Assembly: GCA_903884425.1 (NCBI GenBank) | Contig: CAISEP010000006.1 | Span: forward strand, 62,001 to 126,000 | DNA length: 64,000 bases | Reading direction: 5' to 3' | Source of the DNA: an uncultured Caulobacterales bacterium | GTDB taxonomy: Bacteria; Pseudomonadota; Alphaproteobacteria; Caulobacterales; Caulobacteraceae | Shown here: positions 8,089 through 17,381 of the stretch, one piece after another | Layout of the letters: each line of letters starts with the position of its first letter | Numbering within the stretch: position 1 is the stretch's first letter | Translations under genes and position numbers: made by a program | The notes under the pieces: generated by a model | Seen by the model: only the letters and a program-made list of their open reading frames with translations | The model's database searches: none | What the model was told of the DNA's origin: nothing

Positions 8089-10752
8089 GTGAAATCCAGA
8101 TACCTGGTGTCCTGTGCCGTCGTCGCCATCGCGACCGCCACGGCCGGAATGGCGACCGCGGCAGAGACTGCCGCCGCCGCCGCTGCGGCGAATGCGCCTG
8201 TGGCGGTAGAGGAGGTCATCGTCACCGCCAACCGCCGGGACGAGTCGGCCCAGAAGGTCGCCTCCACCATCCAGGCCTTCTCCGGCGAGTCCCTCACCAA
8301 GCTGAACGTCAGCGACCTGAACGAGCTGCTGCGCTTCACGCCGAACGTGACCATCGCGTCCAACGGCCCCGGTCAGGGCAACATCTTCATGCGCGGCATG
8401 AGCACGGGCTCGGCCGGCAACCAGTCCAGCGCCACGGTGGGCAACTTCCCCAATGTCGGCATCTATCTCGATGATCAGTCGATGCAGTTCCCGAGCCGCA
8501 ACGTCGACATCTTCGTGGTCGACATGCAGCGCGTGGAAGTCCTCGAAGGTCCGCAGGGCACGCTGTTCGGCGGCGGGGCGGAAGCCGGCGCGCTTCGCTA
8601 CATCACCAACAAGCCGAAACTGGGTGTGACCGAGGGCAAGTTCGATGCCTCCTACGGCTATACCGAAGGGGGTGACACCAACAACGGCTTCAGCGCCATG
8701 CTGAACGTGCCCCTCGGCGAGAAGCTGGCCATCCGCGGCGTCGTCTACAGCGACCACCAGGGCGGCTACATCGACAATGTGCCGAGCACCTTCACCCACA
8801 ACAAGTACGACGCCGCCGGCAACCCGGCCGTCAACTGCCCCACCGCCACCGTCGGCGGCACCGCGAACTGCATCATCGGCAACAACTACGCCCTGGCGTC
8901 AAGCAACCAGAACCCGCTGGACCACGACGGCGCGCGCCTGTCCCTGCTGTGGGACATCGCGCCGGACTGGGACCTGCTGATCTCGGAGTCGGTCCAGAAC
9001 CTCAATGCGCAGGGAACATCCTTCCAGTACGGGGTGGGCTCGGACCAGCAGACCCTGAAACCGCTGCAGACCACCGTCTTCTCCCCCATGTATGATCGGG
9101 ACGGCTTCGAGAGCACGGCCTGGACCCTGAACGGCAAGGTCGGGGACTACAAGGTCGTCTACACCGGCTCCTACATGGACCGTCACCTGCGCCAGCAGTC
9201 GGACTACACGAACTATTCGCGCACGGGTTCAGGCCAGTACTATTCCTGCGCCGACGGTGCCGCCGGCATCGGCAAGGCCTCCCTGCCCACCACCTGCTAC
9301 TCGCCCGTCACCAGCTGGAACGACAAGGTCCGGAACACGCACCTCAGCAACGAGTTCCGCATCAGCACGCCGGACACCTGGCGTCTGCGCGGCGTCGGCG
9401 GCGTGTTCTTCGAACAGTTCCGCATCTATGACGTGATGAACTTCAACTACGTCACCATCCCGAACTGCAACCAGGGCAACAACCTGGCCATCGCCAATGC
9501 GGGCGGCGCCACCTGCGTCGGCAGCCTGGAGACGGCACCGGGCACCGTGGCCAACCAGCCCGGCGTCCGTGGTCCGACCACGGGCTTCGGCGAGGACACC
9601 CGCCGCGGCTATGACCAGACCGCCTTCTTCGGCCAGCTGGACTACGACATCATCCCCAAGATGCTGACCGTGTCCGCCGGCACCCGTCACTACGAGTATG
9701 ACGAGACCGAAGACGGCTCCGTCTATGCGACGGGAACGAGCTGCGCCGACGTGCTGGTCTGCACCGGTGCGACGCCGATCGGCACGGGGCCGGGCAAGCC
9801 GAACCCGTCCGGGCACATCAGCACCAAGTTCTCGGGCTTCAAGAGCCGCTTCGGCCTGCAGTACAAGCCCAATGACGACACCATGTTCTACTACACCTAT
9901 TCCGAGGGCTTCCGGCCGGGCGGCTTCAGCCGGACCTCCCGCGCCGTCGCGCCGCTGACCACCGTCAAGTCGACGGCCCAGCTGATCACGCCGCTCTCCT
10001 ATTCGCCGGACACCCTGCGGAACAACGAGATCGGCATGAAGTCGGAGATGTTCGAGCATCGCCTGCAGCTCAACATCACGGCCTACTACATGAAGTGGAG
10101 CGACACGCAGTTCGGTCTCTATGACCCCTGCTGCCTCGGCAACACGACCTTCCTGCTGAACGGGCCGAGCTACATCATCCGGGGCCTGGAAGCCCAGTTC
10201 AACGCCCGCGTCACCCAGGGCCTGAGCATCCAGGGGTCGGCCACCTACAACGAGAACCGGCAGGCCAACTCGCCGATCCTGGCCGACAACGTGGCGGGGT
10301 CGCCGAACTTCGGCAAGCAGATCACGATCGTGAAGAACGCCCCGTTCTTCAATCCCTTCGGCAACAAGGGCGGTGTGTCGGCCTTCTCGCCGCAACTGCA
10401 GGCCAACCTGCGGACCCGCTACGACTGGACGGTCGGCGACTACCGGGCTTTTGCCAGCCTGGACGGCAACTATACCAGCCACCAGTACAACGAGCCGGCG
10501 AGCTATGTGTCGGGGAACGATCCGTCGCAGATCCCCGTGCCGAACACGACGATCCTGCGCTATCGCCTGGCGCCCTATGCGACCCTGGGCGGTGCCATCG
10601 GGGCCTCGAAGGACAACTGGACCTTCCAGCTGTTCGGGTCGAACCTGCTGAACTCCCACGCCTCGACCTTCACGTCGACGGCGCAGTTCATCAAGGCCGA
10701 GGTTCCGCTGCGGCCGCGGGTCATCGGCGTGAAGGTGTCCGAGAGCTTCTGA
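8089..10752 (+). CDS. TonB-dependent outer-membrane receptor
   Basis: An 887-residue outer-membrane receptor for energised uptake of a scarce nutrient. It starts at GTG 8089 with GGGGGAA six bases upstream. Visible parts: signal peptide (residues 1-24, ending MATAAE), a TonB-box-like VEEVIVTANRR near residue 41, the plug domain (LTKLNVSDLNELLRFTPNV; IFMRGMSTGSAGNQSS; VEVLEGPQGTLFGGGAEAGALRYITNKP), and a long beta-barrel ending in a terminal Phe (VIGVKVSESF), as outer-membrane barrels do. Four Cys occur in extracellular-loop-like segments (NYSRTGSGQYYSC..TTCYSP). This resembles the large Caulobacter/sphingomonad receptor subfamily; substrate not predictable. A strong terminator follows. Confidence 0.92.
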   Translation: MKSRYLVSCAVVAIATATAGMATAAETAAAAAAANAPVAVEEVIVTANRRDESAQKVASTIQAFSGESLTKLNVSDLNELLRFTPNVTIASNGPGQGNIFMRGMSTGSAGNQSSATVGNFPNVGIYLDDQSMQFPSRNVDIFVVDMQRVEVLEGPQGTLFGGGAEAGALRYITNKPKLGVTEGKFDASYGYTEGGDTNNGFSAMLNVPLGEKLAIRGVVYSDHQGGYIDNVPSTFTHNKYDAAGNPAVNCPTATVGGTANCIIGNNYALASSNQNPLDHDGARLSLLWDIAPDWDLLISESVQNLNAQGTSFQYGVGSDQQTLKPLQTTVFSPMYDRDGFESTAWTLNGKVGDYKVVYTGSYMDRHLRQQSDYTNYSRTGSGQYYSCADGAAGIGKASLPTTCYSPVTSWNDKVRNTHLSNEFRISTPDTWRLRGVGGVFFEQFRIYDVMNFNYVTIPNCNQGNNLAIANAGGATCVGSLETAPGTVANQPGVRGPTTGFGEDTRRGYDQTAFFGQLDYDIIPKMLTVSAGTRHYEYDETEDGSVYATGTSCADVLVCTGATPIGTGPGKPNPSGHISTKFSGFKSRFGLQYKPNDDTMFYYTYSEGFRPGGFSRTSRAVAPLTTVKSTAQLITPLSYSPDTLRNNEIGMKSEMFEHRLQLNITAYYMKWSDTQFGLYDPCCLGNTTFLLNGPSYIIRGLEAQFNARVTQGLSIQGSATYNENRQANSPILADNVAGSPNFGKQITIVKNAPFFNPFGNKGGVSAFSPQLQANLRTRYDWTVGDYRAFASLDGNYTSHQYNEPASYVSGNDPSQIPVPNTTILRYRLAPYATLGGAIGASKDNWTFQLFGSNLLNSHASTFTSTAQFIKAEVPLRPRVIGVKVSESF

Positions 10753-10783
10753 TCGGGGTCACCTGACCGGAAATCAGTGCTAT

Positions 10784-10814
10784 GGGCGGGCAGAGATGCC
10801 CGCCCGATTTTTTT
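10784..10814 (+). terminator. Rho-independent terminator of TonB receptor gene
   Basis: A perfect 9-bp stem (GGGCGGGCA, 10784-10792, with TGCCCGCCC, 10797-10805), a GAGA loop, then GATTTTTTT. It sits 32 bases after the receptor stop. An in-frame ATG at 10796 lies inside this hairpin and therefore cannot sensibly be the start of the next gene. Confidence 0.92.
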
Positions 10815-10840
10815 GTCCTCCCACCCCACGTGCCGCCCTC

Positions 10841-12832
10841 ATGACTGACCTGCCCCCAGACGCCCGGGACCTCGACCGGCTGAGCCGGCTCCAGCGGGAG
10901 GGTCGCCACGCCGAGGTGCTGACCGGCGCTGCGGCGCTGCAGGGGGGCCGGGGCAACCACCGCGACCTCCTGCTGCTCACCACCATCAGCCAGCGGCACA
11001 TGGGAGATGTCGAAGCGGCGCTCGAGACCCTGGCCCGGCTTGAGCAAACCAGCCCGCAATACAGCCGCCTGCACGAGGAGCGCGGCATGTGCTTCGTCGC
11101 CCGGCGCGATGCGGACCGGGCGATCCAGTCCCTTCTGAAGGCCGTTCATCTCAATGCGGCCCTGCCGGCCAGCTGGAAGATGCTGAACGGCCTCTACCGG
11201 ATGACCGGGGATGCCGACAACGCGGCCCTGGCGGCGCAGCATGTGGCCGTGCTGGCCGCGCTGCCCCCTGAGGTCGTCGCCGCCACGTCCCTGTTCCACG
11301 ACGGGGATCTCCAGGCCGCAGAACGGATCATCCGTGCCTGGCTGCTCGAGCACGGGGACCATCCCGAGGCCATGCGCCTGCTGGCGCGGATCGGCCTCGC
11401 CCACGACGTGCTCGACGATGCGGAGACCCTGCTGGCCGGCGTGCTGCGTCTGGAGCCCGACTACCGGCTGGCGCGCTATGAATACGCCCAGACCCTGATC
11501 AAGCGGCAGAAGTTCGTGCTGGCCCGACCGGAGGTGGAGCGACTGCTGGCACTCGACCCCGGAAATGTCGACTACAAGGTCCTGTCCGCCACCCTCGAGG
11601 TGGGCGTCGGGCACCACGAGGCGGCGATCGGCATCTATCGCGAGGTGCTGGCGGAGCACCCGGATGCGTCGGGGGTGCATCTGTGGCTGGGTCATGCCCT
11701 GAAGACCGTCGGGCAGGTGCCGGAAGCCATCGACGCCTATCGCGCGGCCGCAGCGGCCCGCCCGGACTTCGGTGATGCCTACTGGAGCCTCGCCAATCTC
11801 AAGATGTACCGGTTCACCGACGAGGAGCTGGGCCGCATGCGCGCCCAGGAAGCCTCGCCCGGCATCGCGCCGGAGGACCGCTGGCACCTGTGCTTTGCCC
11901 TGGGCAAGGCGCTGGAGGACCGGGGGGAATTTGCGGAGTCCTGGGCCTGTTACGAGCGTGGCAACAGCCTGAAACTGCAGGACAGCACCTACAGGCCCGA
12001 ATCCATGGAGGCCAATACCGCCGGGCAGGTCCGGGTCTGCACGCCCGCCTTCTTCGAGGACCGCAAGGGGTGGGGCGATCCCAGGCCCGATCCGATCTTC
12101 ATCGTCGGCCTCACCCGCGCCGGATCGACCCTGCTGGAACAGATCCTGGCCTCCCATTCCCAGGTGGAGGGCACCCACGAACTGGCCGACATCCAGCGCA
12201 TCGTGCTGGGGGTGCAGGGCACCGACGGGCAGGGGGCACCGGTTCTCTATCCCAGCGCGCTGGAATTGCTGACCGCGCAGGACTGCCTGGCGCTCGGCGG
12301 AAAATATCTGTCCGACACCCGGCTCTACCGGTCGGAACGGCCTTATTTCGTCGACAAGATGCCCAACAATTTCCGGCACATCGGGCTCATTCATCTGATG
12401 CTGCCCAATGCGAGGATCATCGACGCCCGGCGCGAGCCCATGTCCTGCTGCTTCAGCAATCTCAAGCAGCTGTTCGCCCAGGGGCAGGAGTTCAGCTACG
12501 GCGTGGAGAACATCGCCCGCTACTACCGCACCTATCTCGACCTGATGGAGCACTGGGACCGGGTGCTGCCCGGCCGGGTGCTGCGGATGCAGCACGAGGA
12601 CGTGGTGGAGGACCTGGAGGGCAGCGTGCGGCGACTGCTGGACTACTGCCAGCTGCCCTTCGAACCGGCCTGCCTCGATTTCCACAAGACCCGCCGCAGC
12701 GTGCGCACGCCCAGTTCCGAGCAGGTCCGCCGGCCGATCTTCCGCGACGGACTGGAGCAGTGGCGGGGATTCGAGCCCTGGCTGGAACCCCTGCGGGAGG
12801 CCCTGGGCGACGCCCTCGTCCGGTATCGCTGA
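10841..12832 (+). CDS. TPR-repeat sulfotransferase family protein
   Basis: A 663-residue two-domain protein. Residues 1 to about 390 are helical tetratricopeptide repeats (e.g. HEAAIGIYREVLAEHPDASG and VPEAIDAYRAAAAARPDFGD), a protein-interaction scaffold. From about residue 415 comes a PAPS-dependent sulfotransferase fold: FIVGLTRAGSTLLEQILASH is the 5'-phosphosulfate loop, followed by a 3'-phosphate segment REPMSCCFSNLKQLF. The loop normally reads GxPRSGST, so Thr and Ala replace Pro and Ser. The ATG at 10841 is chosen because an upstream ATG (10796) is within the terminator loop. Proteins of this type are often encoded directly after TonB-dependent receptors; the acceptor is unknown. Confidence 0.82.
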   Translation: MTDLPPDARDLDRLSRLQREGRHAEVLTGAAALQGGRGNHRDLLLLTTISQRHMGDVEAALETLARLEQTSPQYSRLHEERGMCFVARRDADRAIQSLLKAVHLNAALPASWKMLNGLYRMTGDADNAALAAQHVAVLAALPPEVVAATSLFHDGDLQAAERIIRAWLLEHGDHPEAMRLLARIGLAHDVLDDAETLLAGVLRLEPDYRLARYEYAQTLIKRQKFVLARPEVERLLALDPGNVDYKVLSATLEVGVGHHEAAIGIYREVLAEHPDASGVHLWLGHALKTVGQVPEAIDAYRAAAAARPDFGDAYWSLANLKMYRFTDEELGRMRAQEASPGIAPEDRWHLCFALGKALEDRGEFAESWACYERGNSLKLQDSTYRPESMEANTAGQVRVCTPAFFEDRKGWGDPRPDPIFIVGLTRAGSTLLEQILASHSQVEGTHELADIQRIVLGVQGTDGQGAPVLYPSALELLTAQDCLALGGKYLSDTRLYRSERPYFVDKMPNNFRHIGLIHLMLPNARIIDARREPMSCCFSNLKQLFAQGQEFSYGVENIARYYRTYLDLMEHWDRVLPGRVLRMQHEDVVEDLEGSVRRLLDYCQLPFEPACLDFHKTRRSVRTPSSEQVRRPIFRDGLEQWRGFEPWLEPLREALGDALVRYR

Positions 12833-12930
12833 GCCCCATCGACCCGGCGGGATGGCACGCCTATATCGACGGGACGCCTCATCCGGCGTAACCCATCGTG
12901 TCTTGCCATTCATCCACGGAGCTCCCGCCC

Positions 12931-14415
12931 ATGAAGATCGAATTCGCCGCCACCGGTGCCACCCCGCGGGCCGGAACCGGTGTTGCCGTCCTGGCCCAGG
13001 ACAAGGGGGCGCTGACCCCGGCGGCCCAGGCGGTGGATGCGGCGCTGTCGGGGCTTCTGTCCCGGGCGATGCCGACCACCCGTTTCACCGGTGCCAAGGG
13101 CCAGACCCTCGATCTCGTCACTGGCGCGGCCGACGGCCCGGCGCGGGTGGCCCTCCTGGGCACGGGCGCGGAGGGCGCGATCACCGCCGCCGTGGCCGAG
13201 ACCGCCGCCGCCTCCGCCTGGAAGGCCCTGGGAGGCAGCGGGGTCGCCACCGTGGTCGTGCAGCTGGGCGCGGTGTCCGCGGACGTGGCGGCCCAGGCCG
13301 CCTATGGCGCGACCCTGGCCAGCTATCGCTTCGATCGCTATCGCACCACCGAGAAGCCGGAAGCCCGGCCGTCCGCCACCCGGATCGTCATCGAACTGGA
13401 TGACCCGACCGGCGTCGAGGCCGCCTTTGCGCCCCTGAAGGCCGTGGCCGACGCCACCTGCTTCGCCCGGGACCTGGTGAGCGAGCCGGCCAACATCCTC
13501 TATCCTGCCGAGTTCGCGGCCCGGGTGAAGGCGCTGGAGTCCCTCGGCCTCACCGTCGAAGTGCTGGGCGAGGCGGAGATGACCAAGCTCGGCATGGGCT
13601 CCCTCCTGGGCGTCGGCCAGGGCAGCCGCCGGGAAAGCCAGCTGGTGGTGATCCAGTGGAAGGGGGCCAGCGACCCGAACGCCCAGCCCGTGGCCTTTGT
13701 CGGCAAGGGCGTCACCTTCGACACCGGCGGCATTTCGCTGAAGCCCGCCGACGGCATGGAGGACATGAAGTGGGACATGGGCGGCGCGGCCGCCGTCTCG
13801 GGCCTCATGCACGCCCTGGCCGGGCGCAAGGCCAAGGTCAATGCGGTGGGCATCCTGGGCCTCGTGGAGAACATGCCCGACGGCAACGCCCAGCGTCCGG
13901 GCGACATCGTCACCTCCATGTCCGGCCAGACCATCGAGGTCATCAATACCGACGCCGAAGGCCGCCTCGTGTTGGCCGACGCCCTCTGGTACTGCCAGGA
14001 CCGGTTCAAGCCGAAGTTCATGATCGACCTGGCCACCCTCACCGGAGCCATCATCATCGCGCTGGGCAACGACTATGCGGGCCTGTTCAGCAACAATGAC
14101 GAGCTGGCCAACAACCTGCTCGCCGCGTCGGAAACGTCGGGGGAGCCCCTGTGGCGCCTGCCGATCCCGCCGGCCTACGAGAAGCAGATCGAGAGCATGG
14201 CGGCGGACATGAAGAATGTCGGCGGCCGGCCCGGCGGGTCGATCACCGCGGCCCTGTTCCTGCAGCGCTTCGTCAACAAGCTGCCCTGGGCGCACCTGGA
14301 CATCGCGTCCACCGCCTGGAAGAAGCCCTCCGCCGTGCCGACCATCCCCGACGGGGCCACCGGCTATGGCGTGCGGCTGCTGAACCAGCTGGTCGCCGAC
14401 AAGTACGAGGGCTGA
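12931..14415 (+). CDS. pepA: Leucyl aminopeptidase PepA (M17)
   Basis: A cytosolic dizinc/manganese aminopeptidase that removes N-terminal residues from peptides. The 494-residue length is normal. The metal-binding and catalytic C-terminal domain shows GKGVTFDTGGISLKPA (Lys259, Asp264), KWDMGGAAAV and the signature NTDAEGRL (residues 339-346; Asp341, Glu343, Arg345). The start at ATG 12931 has GGAG nine bases upstream and removes a non-homologous 11-residue extension. holC follows after four bases. Confidence 0.95.
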   Translation: MKIEFAATGATPRAGTGVAVLAQDKGALTPAAQAVDAALSGLLSRAMPTTRFTGAKGQTLDLVTGAADGPARVALLGTGAEGAITAAVAETAAASAWKALGGSGVATVVVQLGAVSADVAAQAAYGATLASYRFDRYRTTEKPEARPSATRIVIELDDPTGVEAAFAPLKAVADATCFARDLVSEPANILYPAEFAARVKALESLGLTVEVLGEAEMTKLGMGSLLGVGQGSRRESQLVVIQWKGASDPNAQPVAFVGKGVTFDTGGISLKPADGMEDMKWDMGGAAAVSGLMHALAGRKAKVNAVGILGLVENMPDGNAQRPGDIVTSMSGQTIEVINTDAEGRLVLADALWYCQDRFKPKFMIDLATLTGAIIIALGNDYAGLFSNNDELANNLLAASETSGEPLWRLPIPPAYEKQIESMAADMKNVGGRPGGSITAALFLQRFVNKLPWAHLDIASTAWKKPSAVPTIPDGATGYGVRLLNQLVADKYEG

Positions 14416-14419
14416 GGCC

Positions 14420-14878
14420 ATGGGCGAGGGCGGTTGCGAGGTCTGGTTCTACCATCTCGAGCGGACCGCCCTCGAACAGGCCCTGCCGGACCTGCTGGAA
14501 AAGACCCTGGCCAAGGGCTGGCGGGCCGTGGTGCGCGCCACCACGGCGGAGCGGCTGGCGCGGCTCGACAGCCTGCTGTGGACCTACAAGGACGAGTCGT
14601 TCCTGGCCCACGGCCTGGCGGACGAGCCGGAGGCGTCCCGCCAGCCGATCCTGCTGACCACCGCCGACGACAATCTGAACCGGGCCGACGCCCTGTTCCT
14701 GGTGGACGGGGCGGAGGAGCAACGGTTCCAGGGCTATCGCCGCTGCATCGACCTGTTCGACGGCCGGGACGAGGCGGCGGTGGCCGCCGCCCGCCAGCGC
14801 TGGAAGCTGGCCCGCGGCCTCGGCCTGCCGGTCACCTACTGGAAGCAGGGGGAGCGGGGCTGGGAGAAGCAGGGCTGA
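14420..14878 (+). CDS. holC: DNA polymerase III chi subunit HolC
   Basis: The chi subunit links the clamp-loader complex to single-strand binding protein during replication. The 152-residue protein has the alphaproteobacterial chi pattern: VWFYHLERTALEQALPDLLE at the N-terminus, the central WTYKDESFLAHGLA and the PILLTTADDNLNRADALFLV block, and a Trp/Lys-rich end (YWKQGERGWEKQG). It begins four bases after pepA, so the two are co-transcribed. Confidence 0.93.
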   Translation: MGEGGCEVWFYHLERTALEQALPDLLEKTLAKGWRAVVRATTAERLARLDSLLWTYKDESFLAHGLADEPEASRQPILLTTADDNLNRADALFLVDGAEEQRFQGYRRCIDLFDGRDEAAVAAARQRWKLARGLGLPVTYWKQGERGWEKQG

Positions 14879-14887
14879 CGGCCCACC

Positions 14888-16783
14888 TCAGCCTTCCGCG
14901 AGGGCGCGCAGCTCCTCATAGGCTTCCGCGGCGGCCATCCATTCGGTCTCGGCCTTGTCCAGACGGTCCTGGGCCCGGGCGCGGCGGTCGGCCAGGGTCT
15001 TGGCCCCCAGGGGATCCTTCACATAGAGCTGCGGCTCTGCCAGCCGCTTGTCCAGGTCGGCGACCTCGGCGGTGCAGCGGGCGAGCGTCTGCTCGGCGGC
15101 TTCCAGCTTGCGCTTCAGGGGGCTGAGCTTGGCCGCCGCCGATTTCGGCGAGGGCGTCGCCGCCGGGGCTGGGGCGGCCTTCACTTCGTCCCTGATCTGG
15201 GTGGGGGCGCGGGCGGCGACCCGGGCCCGGTCGAGGACGAACTTGGCATAGTCGTCCATGTCCCCGTCGAAGGGCTTCACCGAGCCGTCCGCCGCCAGCC
15301 ACAGGCGGTCGGCCACCAGCTCCATCAGGGAGCGGTCGTGGGTGATCAGGATCACCGCGCCGGAATAGTCGTTCAGGGCGTCCAGCAGGGCCCGGCGACT
15401 GTCGATGTCCAGGTGGTTGGTGGGCTCGTCCAGGATCAGCAGGTGCGGCGCGGCCATGGCCACCAGGTTCAGCAGCAGCCGCGCCCGCTCCCCGCCGGAC
15501 AGGTTGGCGACGGTCGTCTCCTGCTTGTCGAAGCCGAGACCGAACTGGGCCAGGCGCGAGCGGCGCTGGTGATCCGCACTCTCCGGCAGGGCCCGGCGGA
15601 TGATCTCCAGGGGCGTGTCGGTGGGGTCCATGGCCTCGATCTGGTGCTGGTGGAACCAGCCCACCTGCATCCGCCGGTCCCGGTGCACATGGCCGTGCAT
15701 GATCGGCAGGGCGCCGGCGATCATCTTGGCGAAGGTGGACTTGCCCGCGCCGTTGACGCCCAGGAGGCCGATGCGGTCGTCGATGTCCAGGCGCAGGTTC
15801 AGCTTGCGCAGGATCGCCTTGCCGTCATAGCCCACCGTCGCATCCTCCAGCCGCACCAGGGGCGGGGCCAGCGGCCGGGGCGGGGAGGGGAGCACGAAGG
15901 GGGCGATCCGCTCCTCCACCGTCAGGGAGACGGGCTCGAGCTTGGCCAGGCGCTTCAGCCGGGACTGGGCCTGGGTGGCCTTGGAGGCCTTGGCGCGGAA
16001 CCGGTCGACGAAGGACTGCAGGTGGGCGCGTTCCGCCTCCTGCTTGGCCTTGGCCGACTGCAGCAGGCGGGACTTCTCCGCCCGGGCCTTCTCGAAGGCG
16101 TCATAGCCGCCGGTATAGAGCTCCAGCTTCTGCTCGCTCAGATGCAGAATGAAGTCGACGGAATTGTTCAGCAGTTCCCGGTCGTGGCTGATGATGATCG
16201 CCGTGTGCGGATACTTCTTCAGCCGCGCCTCGAGCCACAGGGCGCCTTCCAGGTCGAGATAGTTGGTGGGTTCGTCCAGCAGCAGCAGGTCCGGCTCGGC
16301 AAACAGGGCCGCGGCCAGCGCCACCCGCATCCGCCAGCCGCCGGAGAACTCCGCCATGGCCCGGGCGAGGTCCGCGGTGGAGAAGCCGAGACCCGCCAGG
16401 ATCTCGGCCGCTCGGGAGGGGGCGCGGTCGGCGTCGATCTCGATCAGCCGGTTGTAGATCTCCCCCAGCCGCTCCGGCGGGGCGGTGTCCAGCTCCGCCG
16501 TCAAGGTCGCGCGCTCGATGTCGGCGGCGAGGATGGTGTCGAGGAGGGACACGTCCGTGGCCGGATGCTCCTGGTCCACCGAGGCCATGCGGGCGTTGCG
16601 GGGCAGGTTGATGTCCCCGCCGCCCGGCGTCAGCTCTCCCTTGATCAGCTTGAACAGGGTGGACTTGCCCGCGCCGTTGCGCCCCACCAGCCCGATCTTG
16701 GCACCGGGGGGCGGGCTGGCGCTGGCCTGGTTGAAGAACCGGCGGCCCCAGGCATCGAAGGTCAGGTCTTTGATCTGCAGCAT
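14888..16783 (-). CDS. ABC-F family ATPase (Uup/YheS-type)
   Basis: A 631-residue soluble protein with two ABC ATPase domains and no membrane segments, the ABC-F layout of ribosome-acting factors. Domain 1 has Walker A GRNGAGKST near residue 35, signature FSGGWRMR and Walker B LLLLDEPTNYLDLE. The inter-domain linker is basic and helical (SAKAKQEAERAHLQSFVDRF). Domain 2 has GVNGAGKST, LSGGERARLLL and LLILDEPTNHLD. The C-terminal helical tail after an Ala/Pro linker resembles Uup/YheS. Subfamily and precise role (stalled ribosomes, DNA) cannot be fixed from sequence. It converges on holC and is divergent from ndk. Confidence 0.9.
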   Translation of the reverse strand: MLQIKDLTFDAWGRRFFNQASASPPPGAKIGLVGRNGAGKSTLFKLIKGELTPGGGDINLPRNARMASVDQEHPATDVSLLDTILAADIERATLTAELDTAPPERLGEIYNRLIEIDADRAPSRAAEILAGLGFSTADLARAMAEFSGGWRMRVALAAALFAEPDLLLLDEPTNYLDLEGALWLEARLKKYPHTAIIISHDRELLNNSVDFILHLSEQKLELYTGGYDAFEKARAEKSRLLQSAKAKQEAERAHLQSFVDRFRAKASKATQAQSRLKRLAKLEPVSLTVEERIAPFVLPSPPRPLAPPLVRLEDATVGYDGKAILRKLNLRLDIDDRIGLLGVNGAGKSTFAKMIAGALPIMHGHVHRDRRMQVGWFHQHQIEAMDPTDTPLEIIRRALPESADHQRRSRLAQFGLGFDKQETTVANLSGGERARLLLNLVAMAAPHLLILDEPTNHLDIDSRRALLDALNDYSGAVILITHDRSLMELVADRLWLAADGSVKPFDGDMDDYAKFVLDRARVAARAPTQIRDEVKAAPAPAATPSPKSAAAKLSPLKRKLEAAEQTLARCTAEVADLDKRLAEPQLYVKDPLGAKTLADRRARAQDRLDKAETEWMAAAEAYEELRALAEG

Positions 16784-16817
16784 GGGCCCGGGAATACAGG
16801 AGAAACGGGAAGTGCGC

Positions 16818-16846
16818 TTGGCCTTTGGCGAAGCCGCCGCTATAAG
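16818..16846 (+). promoter_or_regulatory. Candidate housekeeping promoter for ndk
   Basis: TTGGCC (16818-16823), a 17-base spacer, and TATAAG (16841-16846), with the extended GCTATAAGC resembling the Caulobacter -10 GCTA element. The ndk ATG is 45 bases further on. Confidence 0.55.
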
Positions 16847-16890
16847 CCCGCGACCTCCTCCAAACGCAAGTCATTCAACGAAGGCCTTCC

Positions 16891-17310
16891 ATGACCCAAC
16901 GGACTTTCTCGATCATCAAGCCGGACGCCACCCGCCGCAACATCACCGGCCAGATCAACGCCGTCATCGAGGCCGCCGGCCTGCGCATCGTGGCCCAGCG
17001 CCGCATCCGCATGACCCGCGCCCAGGCCGAGACCTTCTACGGCGTGCACAAGGAACGCCCGTTCTTCGGCGAACTGGTGGACACCATGACCTCCGCCCCC
17101 GTCGTCGTGCAGGTGCTGGAAGGCGAGAACGCCGTGCCGCGCTATCGCGAAGTCATGGGAGCCACCAACCCCGAGAACGCCGCCGAAGGCACCATCCGCA
17201 AGCTGTTCGCCCTGAACGTGGGCGAGAATTCGGTGCACGGCTCGGACTCCGACGAGAACGCCGCCCTCGAGATCGCCCAGTTCTTCAAGGCCGAAGACAT
17301 CGTCGGCTGA
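16891..17310 (+). CDS. ndk: Nucleoside diphosphate kinase
   Basis: Ndk transfers the gamma phosphate of ATP to other nucleoside diphosphates via a phosphohistidine. The 139-residue length is typical. The active-site His is His116 in [11 protein letters not shown]. The N-terminus [13 protein letters not shown] and the [10 protein letters not shown] stretch are family hallmarks. Monocistronic: a candidate promoter is upstream and a terminator follows. Confidence 0.97.
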   Translation: MTQRTFSIIKPDATRRNITGQINAVIEAAGLRIVAQRRIRMTRAQAETFYGVHKERPFFGELVDTMTSAPVVVQVLEGENAVPRYREVMGATNPENAAEGTIRKLFALNVGENSVHGSDSDENAALEIAQFFKAEDIVG

Positions 17311-17337
17311 TCCAGAAACGGATCACGTGAACGTCAG

Positions 17338-17378
17338 GGCCCTCGCTTCGTCCTTCGGGATGAGGCGGGGGCCTTTTT
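17338..17378 (+). terminator. Terminator after ndk
   Basis: An outer stem GGCCCTCGC/GCGGGGGCC (one T-G wobble) encloses an inner CGTCC-TTCG-GGATG hairpin and is followed by TTTTT (17374-17378). It lies between convergent ndk and purN. Confidence 0.85.
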
Positions 17379-17381
17379 CGT

